From Rhodococcus spongiicola (GTDB taxonomy: Bacteria; Actinomycetota; Actinomycetes; Mycobacteriales; Mycobacteriaceae): a stretch of DNA of 64,000 nt. The stretch spans positions 62,001-126,000 of the forward strand of contig NZ_RKLN01000004.1 in assembly GCF_004011835.1 (NCBI RefSeq), in the 5' to 3' direction. Below the pieces are notes generated by a model that saw only the letters and a list, made by a program, of their open reading frames with translations, was not told the origin of the DNA and did not search any database. The translations under genes were made by a program, and so were the position numbers. Shown one piece after another: positions 61,504 through 64,000 of the stretch. Each line of letters opens with the position of its first letter. Position 1 is the stretch's first letter.

Positions 61504-61878
61504 ATGCCTGCGTCACCCGAGAGCATCCGGAATACCGTCGAGGCCTACATCAAGTCCGTGGCAACCGGCACCGCGGACGACATTCTGGCGCTCTACGCCG
61601 ACGGTGCCACGGTCGAGGATCCGGTAGGTACCCCGGTCCGCACCACCCGTGAGTCGATCCGCGAGTTCTATCAGGTCATCGAGCCGCTCGAGCAGGAGGC
61701 CGAACTGGTCACTCTGCGCATCGCGGCCAACACCGCAGCATTCCATTTCCGTCTGATCACCAAGATGGGTGACCAGACACTCGAGATCGCGCCCATCGAC
61801 GTCATGGAGTTCGACGACGACGGCAAGATCGTCAGCATGCGTGCGGTGTGGTCCCAGGAGGACATGATCACCGGCTGA
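61504..61878 (+). CDS. Steroid delta-5-3-ketoisomerase
   Basis: 124 residues, the exact length class of Comamonas ketosteroid isomerase. All three catalytic positions are present with the same numbering within one residue: Tyr15 in EAYIKS, Asp39 in VEDPVG and Asp99 in APIDVMEF; SIREFY and GKIVSMRAVW also match. The enzyme moves the C5-C6 double bond of 3-ketosteroids into conjugation. A GGAGGGG ribosome site precedes ATG 61504 and a KstR-type operator lies just upstream, placing it in sterol catabolism (inference). Confidence 0.88.
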   Translation: MPASPESIRNTVEAYIKSVATGTADDILALYADGATVEDPVGTPVRTTRESIREFYQVIEPLEQEAELVTLRIAANTAAFHFRLITKMGDQTLEIAPIDVMEFDDDGKIVSMRAVWSQEDMITG

Positions 61879-62012
61879 ACCGGGTCTGGTTGTCTCCTCG
61901 AGAAATCTCGAACACCAGTCCTCTCGTATAACGAATTGGTGCAAATCGAGGTGGTCTGCGGTAGCTTGCCATAGCGCAGAGCGCGTCCACCACATCTCGA
62001 AGAGGAGTAGAC

Positions 62013-62144
62013 ATGGGTTCAACCCCTGAAGAACTCAAAATGATCGATGACGCCAGTGAGTTGCTCGGCAACGTCGGCAGTGCAATTTCGGGAATCGGCA
62101 CGGCTCTCGGCTTGATCAGCCTGGTGGCCACAATCCTGCCCTGA
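62013..62144 (+). CDS. 43-residue hydrophobic mini-protein, PorA/PorH-like in appearance
   Basis: A short ORF from ATG 62013 with a strong GAGGAG site 7 nt upstream, ending at TGA 62142-62144 and followed by a 16-bp hairpin 46 bp later: a complete small transcription unit. The product begins MGSTPEELKMIDDASELLG and continues as a Gly/Ile/Leu-rich helix ending GTALGLISLVATILP. It has no signal peptide. Its size and acidic-then-hydrophobic layout recall the tiny porin peptides PorA/PorH of corynebacteria, but I see no sequence identity that would prove this. Function unknown. Confidence 0.6.
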   Translation: MGSTPEELKMIDDASELLGNVGSAISGIGTALGLISLVATILP

Positions 62145-62190
62145 TCTGAGAGATCGCCTGCGCGCTCGCGCGGACTCCGAAATTCTGGAA

Positions 62191-62226
62191 CAGTGCCCCA
62201 CCGTCTCACGAGACGGTGGGGCACTG
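62191..62226 (+). terminator. Hairpin after the 43-residue ORF
   Basis: CAGTGCCCCACCGTCT / AGACGGTGGGGCACTG, 16 bp, loop CACG. Confidence 0.85.
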
Positions 62227-62271
62227 CCGCTCAGAGCCGACCCCCTGGGCGCGAGGCACACGTACGAGAAA

Positions 62272-62303
62272 GAGCCACCTACTCGCTATCGAGTAAGTGG
62301 CTC
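62272..62303 (-). terminator. Terminator of the tRNA-Ile/tRNA-Ala unit
   Basis: GAGCCACCTACTCG / CGAGTAAGTGGCTC with loop CTAT and one mismatch; minus-strand RNA then reads UUUCUC, a short U-rich tract. It lies 19 bp beyond tRNA-Ala. Confidence 0.85.
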
Positions 62304-62322
62304 AGTTCGGCGGATTAACTTG

Positions 62323-62395
62323 TGGAGCCTAGGAGATTCGAACTCCTGACATCTGCCTTGCAAAGGCAGCGCTCTACCAACTGAGCTAAGGCCCC
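62323..62395 (-). tRNA. alaT: tRNA-Ala (anticodon TGC)
   Basis: 73 nt: acceptor GGGGCCT/AGGCTCC, D-arm TAGCTCAGTTGGTAGAGC, anticodon stem-loop CTGCCTTTGCAAGGCAG (anticodon TGC), T-arm AGGAGTTCGAATCTCCT, discriminator A, CCA not encoded. Symbol by analogy with M. tuberculosis. Confidence 0.96.
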
Positions 62396-62419
62396 GTCTG
62401 CGCCGTTCCGGTGACCGGA

Positions 62420-62530
62420 TCAGCGACTTGTGACCTCGTGCCAGACATCTGGACCGCGTCGCTTGTCGAGCAACTTGGCTAGTCCGAGTGCAACCAGCAG
62501 TCCGGCTCCTGCTATCAGGACGACCTTCAT
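62420..62530 (-). CDS. DLW-39-family mini-protein between the tRNAs
   Basis: 36 residues from ATG 62530 (AGGGG 8 nt upstream): a hydrophobic N-terminal helix (MKVVLIAGAGLLVALGLAK), a basic turn (LLDKRRGP) and a DVWHEVTSR end. The DLW-39 family of tiny actinobacterial proteins has the same plan, ends in an Asp-Leu-Trp motif and is encoded beside these tRNA genes; here the motif reads Asp-Val-Trp. Function unknown. Confidence 0.7.
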   Translation of the reverse strand: MKVVLIAGAGLLVALGLAKLLDKRRGPDVWHEVTSR

Positions 62531-62557
62531 GGTGGTACCCCTTCGTCGGCACGTGGG

Positions 62558-62631
62558 TGGGCCTAGGAGGACTTGAACCTCCGACCTCTTCGTTATCAGC
62601 GAAGCGCTCTAACCGCCTGAGCTATAGGCCC
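62558..62631 (-). tRNA. ileT: tRNA-Ile (anticodon GAT)
   Basis: 74 nt: acceptor GGGCCTA/TAGGCCC, D-arm TAGCTCAGGCGGTTAGAGC, anticodon loop CTGATAA (anticodon GAT), T-arm GGAGGTTCAAGTCCTCC, discriminator A; the genome continues CCC, so CCA is added after transcription. Confidence 0.96.
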
Positions 62632-62706
62632 TCGAACCAGCGAGAACAGTACCCCACCGGAGCGCTGGACACCAAAACGAGTCCGGCGGGGCACTGTTTC
62701 GGCTGA

Positions 62707-63942
62707 TCAGTCCGGGTCCGCCAACGTGACCTGCACACCGCCGACCAGGTCGGAGCACAGGTTGTAGATGAACGAACCAATTGTCGCGAGTGCCGTCAAA
62801 AGCACCATATTCATGAGCCCGATCAAGGCCGAATAACCGAACACCTGCCCGGACGTCACGAGTCCGCCACTGCTCGCGTCGGTGACGATCGAGTTGAAGG
62901 CACTGTTGAGTCGGTCCCAGACACCCATGCCGTCAAGCACGACGTAGAGAAGACCGACCGCGACCATCCACACGAAGAACATCGCGACCGAGATCACAAG
63001 CGACACCTTGAGTGTCGACCACGGGTCGATGCGGCGCAGCTGAACGGTGGCTCGCAGCTTCTTCCCCTCTGCGGGCGCAGAGACAGTGCGAGGGGCCGCG
63101 GTCGGCTTGTGAACATCGACCTGCGCCGTGGATCCGGTAGGTCCGGCGGGTGTAGTGGATCGACTGGGCGCCGGATGACTGACCGACGACAAGTCCGGCA
63201 TGTCCTTCGCCAGGTCGGTGCGTGCGATGTTGCGGGTTGGCCCATCGATGACGGCCGCCTTCGCCCGGGCGGCCGCCTTGGCGTCCGCTTTTGCCGCACC
63301 CCTGTCCCCCGCCTCGGCGCCACCGCCGGGTGCCGGTGCGGGCTGCTTGGGCGCGGCCGCGCCGGCGACGATGGGCGTGTCAGGGCCGCCGACCTGGGCG
63401 GGCGGCGGCTTCGCCGGCATCGACGGAGGCTTCGGCGCCGCCGTGCCGGTCACGATCGGCCGGGTCTCGGCGGGCGGCTTCGCCGCACCGTTCGCACCAG
63501 GCCGGGAAGGACCGGCTGGGGCCGGGCGGTCGGGCCGATCTCCGTCGGTCTGCTTCGCCACCGGCTGTTGTCCTGGCTGCTCCGACGTCTCGGCTGGCGG
63601 CTGCTGCGGTTCCGGCCCCTCCCCGAGATCGGCCGGGCCGGCGACGGGCTTCCCGCCGCTATCCTTGCCGGAATCCCGCGATGCCCGAGGCTCGACCGGA
63701 TCCTGCGACTGCGGGTCCGGCATGTCGCCTGGATCCTGCTCAACGGGATCCTGCGATGCCCGAGGCTCGACGGGATCCTGCGACTGCGGGTCCGGCTTGC
63801 CACCGCGATCCTGCTCAACGGGATCCTGCGATGCCCGAGGCTCGACGGGATCCTGCGATCCCCGGGGCTCGACGGACTCCTCCAACTGCTGGTCCGGCAT
63901 GTCACCCCTGTCTTGCTCACCGGACCTTTGGGGCGTGCTCAA
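62707..63942 (-). CDS. DUF3566 membrane protein downstream of gyrA
   Basis: 411 residues. The first 270 are low-complexity Pro/Gln/Asp/Ala sequence with a 25-residue repeat; the last 140 are the DUF3566 domain: a beta strand (KKLRATVQLRRIDPWSTLKVSLVISV), one membrane helix (AMFFVWMVAVGLLYVVLDGMGVWDRL), an outer loop and a second helix (ALIGLMNMVLLTALATIGSFIYNLCSDL). The same gene follows gyrA in mycobacteria (Rv0007); function unknown, envelope or division role suspected. TTG 63942 abuts the gyrA stop and has GAAGGAG 6 nt upstream. Confidence 0.9.
   Translation of the reverse strand: MSTPQRSGEQDRGDMPDQQLEESVEPRGSQDPVEPRASQDPVEQDRGGKPDPQSQDPVEPRASQDPVEQDPGDMPDPQSQDPVEPRASRDSGKDSGGKPVAGPADLGEGPEPQQPPAETSEQPGQQPVAKQTDGDRPDRPAPAGPSRPGANGAAKPPAETRPIVTGTAAPKPPSMPAKPPPAQVGGPDTPIVAGAAAPKQPAPAPGGGAEAGDRGAAKADAKAAARAKAAVIDGPTRNIARTDLAKDMPDLSSVSHPAPSRSTTPAGPTGSTAQVDVHKPTAAPRTVSAPAEGKKLRATVQLRRIDPWSTLKVSLVISVAMFFVWMVAVGLLYVVLDGMGVWDRLNSAFNSIVTDASSGGLVTSGQVFGYSALIGLMNMVLLTALATIGSFIYNLCSDLVGGVQVTLADPD
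63707..63856. repeat. 75-bp tandem repeat in the DUF3566 gene
   Basis: Two 75-bp units (63707-63781, 63782-63856) nearly identical, plus a partial one before them (from about 63679). Each encodes 25 residues containing the doubled SQDPVE motif. Confidence 0.9.
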
Positions 63943-64000
63943 CTACGACTCCTTCGCTCCATCGGAAGCTGTAGCACCTTCTTCTGGTTCGTCTGCATTT
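63943..64000 (-). CDS. gyrA: DNA gyrase subunit A, last residues (partial)
   Basis: Only 18 codons are visible: an acidic tail NADEPEEGATASDGAKES and TAG at 63945-63943. No catalytic part is in the window. The assignment rests on the acidic composition typical of actinobacterial GyrA ends and on the conserved order gyrA, DUF3566, tRNA-Ile, tRNA-Ala. Confidence 0.65.
   Translation of the reverse strand, partial: NADEPEEGATASDGAKES

Overview
The window looks like the chromosome of a mycolic-acid actinomycete, most probably Rhodococcus. The evidence is high GC, frequent GTG/TTG starts, a bifunctional LysX, cutinase and FadD families, and above all the order at the right end: gyrA tail, DUF3566 protein, tRNA-Ile, tRNA-Ala, ppiA, rhomboid protease, crgA, DUF881, trpG/pabA and fhaA-fhaB-pstP-rodA-pbpA-pknA-pknB. 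That order is the origin-proximal block known from Mycobacterium tuberculosis (Rv0006 to Rv0020c). The species call is inference.

1-12.9 kb: accessory metabolism. It holds a short-chain dehydrogenase tail, an NhaA antiporter with an octapeptide-repeat tail, an SPW-repeat membrane protein, succinate-semialdehyde dehydrogenase GabD2, a translationally coupled TetR/ABC exporter trio, a FadD15-like acyl-CoA ligase, RraA, and a two-domain alpha/beta hydrolase divergent from an HTH regulator. 12.4-14.9 kb: a divergent MarR/SDR pair whose SDR stop codon coincides with the CTAG target of a decayed IS481-type element.

14.9-30.7 kb: a membrane-anchored sulfite-oxidase-like enzyme, an S4 protein, LysX, a putative copper operon (multicopper oxidase MmcO plus a small membrane protein behind a CsoR-type operator), an ECF41/SigJ-type sigma factor coupled to a flavin oxidoreductase with a candidate self-recognised promoter, a TetR/FAD-dehydrogenase/SDR operon and a secreted cutinase.

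31.0-38.3 kb: the least explained region. A two-gene cassette of secreted Ig-like-repeat proteins is present twice in tandem on the minus strand. Each copy has its own promoter-like block and terminator hairpin, and all four proteins end in a conserved LGSL-x-x-LFG tail.

38.5-45.3 kb: gltBD (glutamate synthase) and tRNA-Leu(CAG). 45.4-55.0 kb: the cell-envelope and division signalling operon (two FHA proteins, PP2C phosphatase, RodA, PbpA, PknA, PknB), followed by a bidirectional terminator. 55.1-64 kb: trpG/pabA, DUF881, CrgA, a small PH-like membrane protein, rhomboid, PpiA, a double-TetR fusion regulator, a ketosteroid isomerase behind a KstR-type operator, a 43-residue hydrophobic ORF, two tRNA genes flanking a DLW-39-like mini-protein, DUF3566 and the gyrA 3' end.

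There is no CRISPR array, prophage or rRNA. Short in-frame minisatellites at gene ends or in leaders recur across the window (NhaA, TetR, RraA, MmcO, FhaA, crgA leader, DUF3566).
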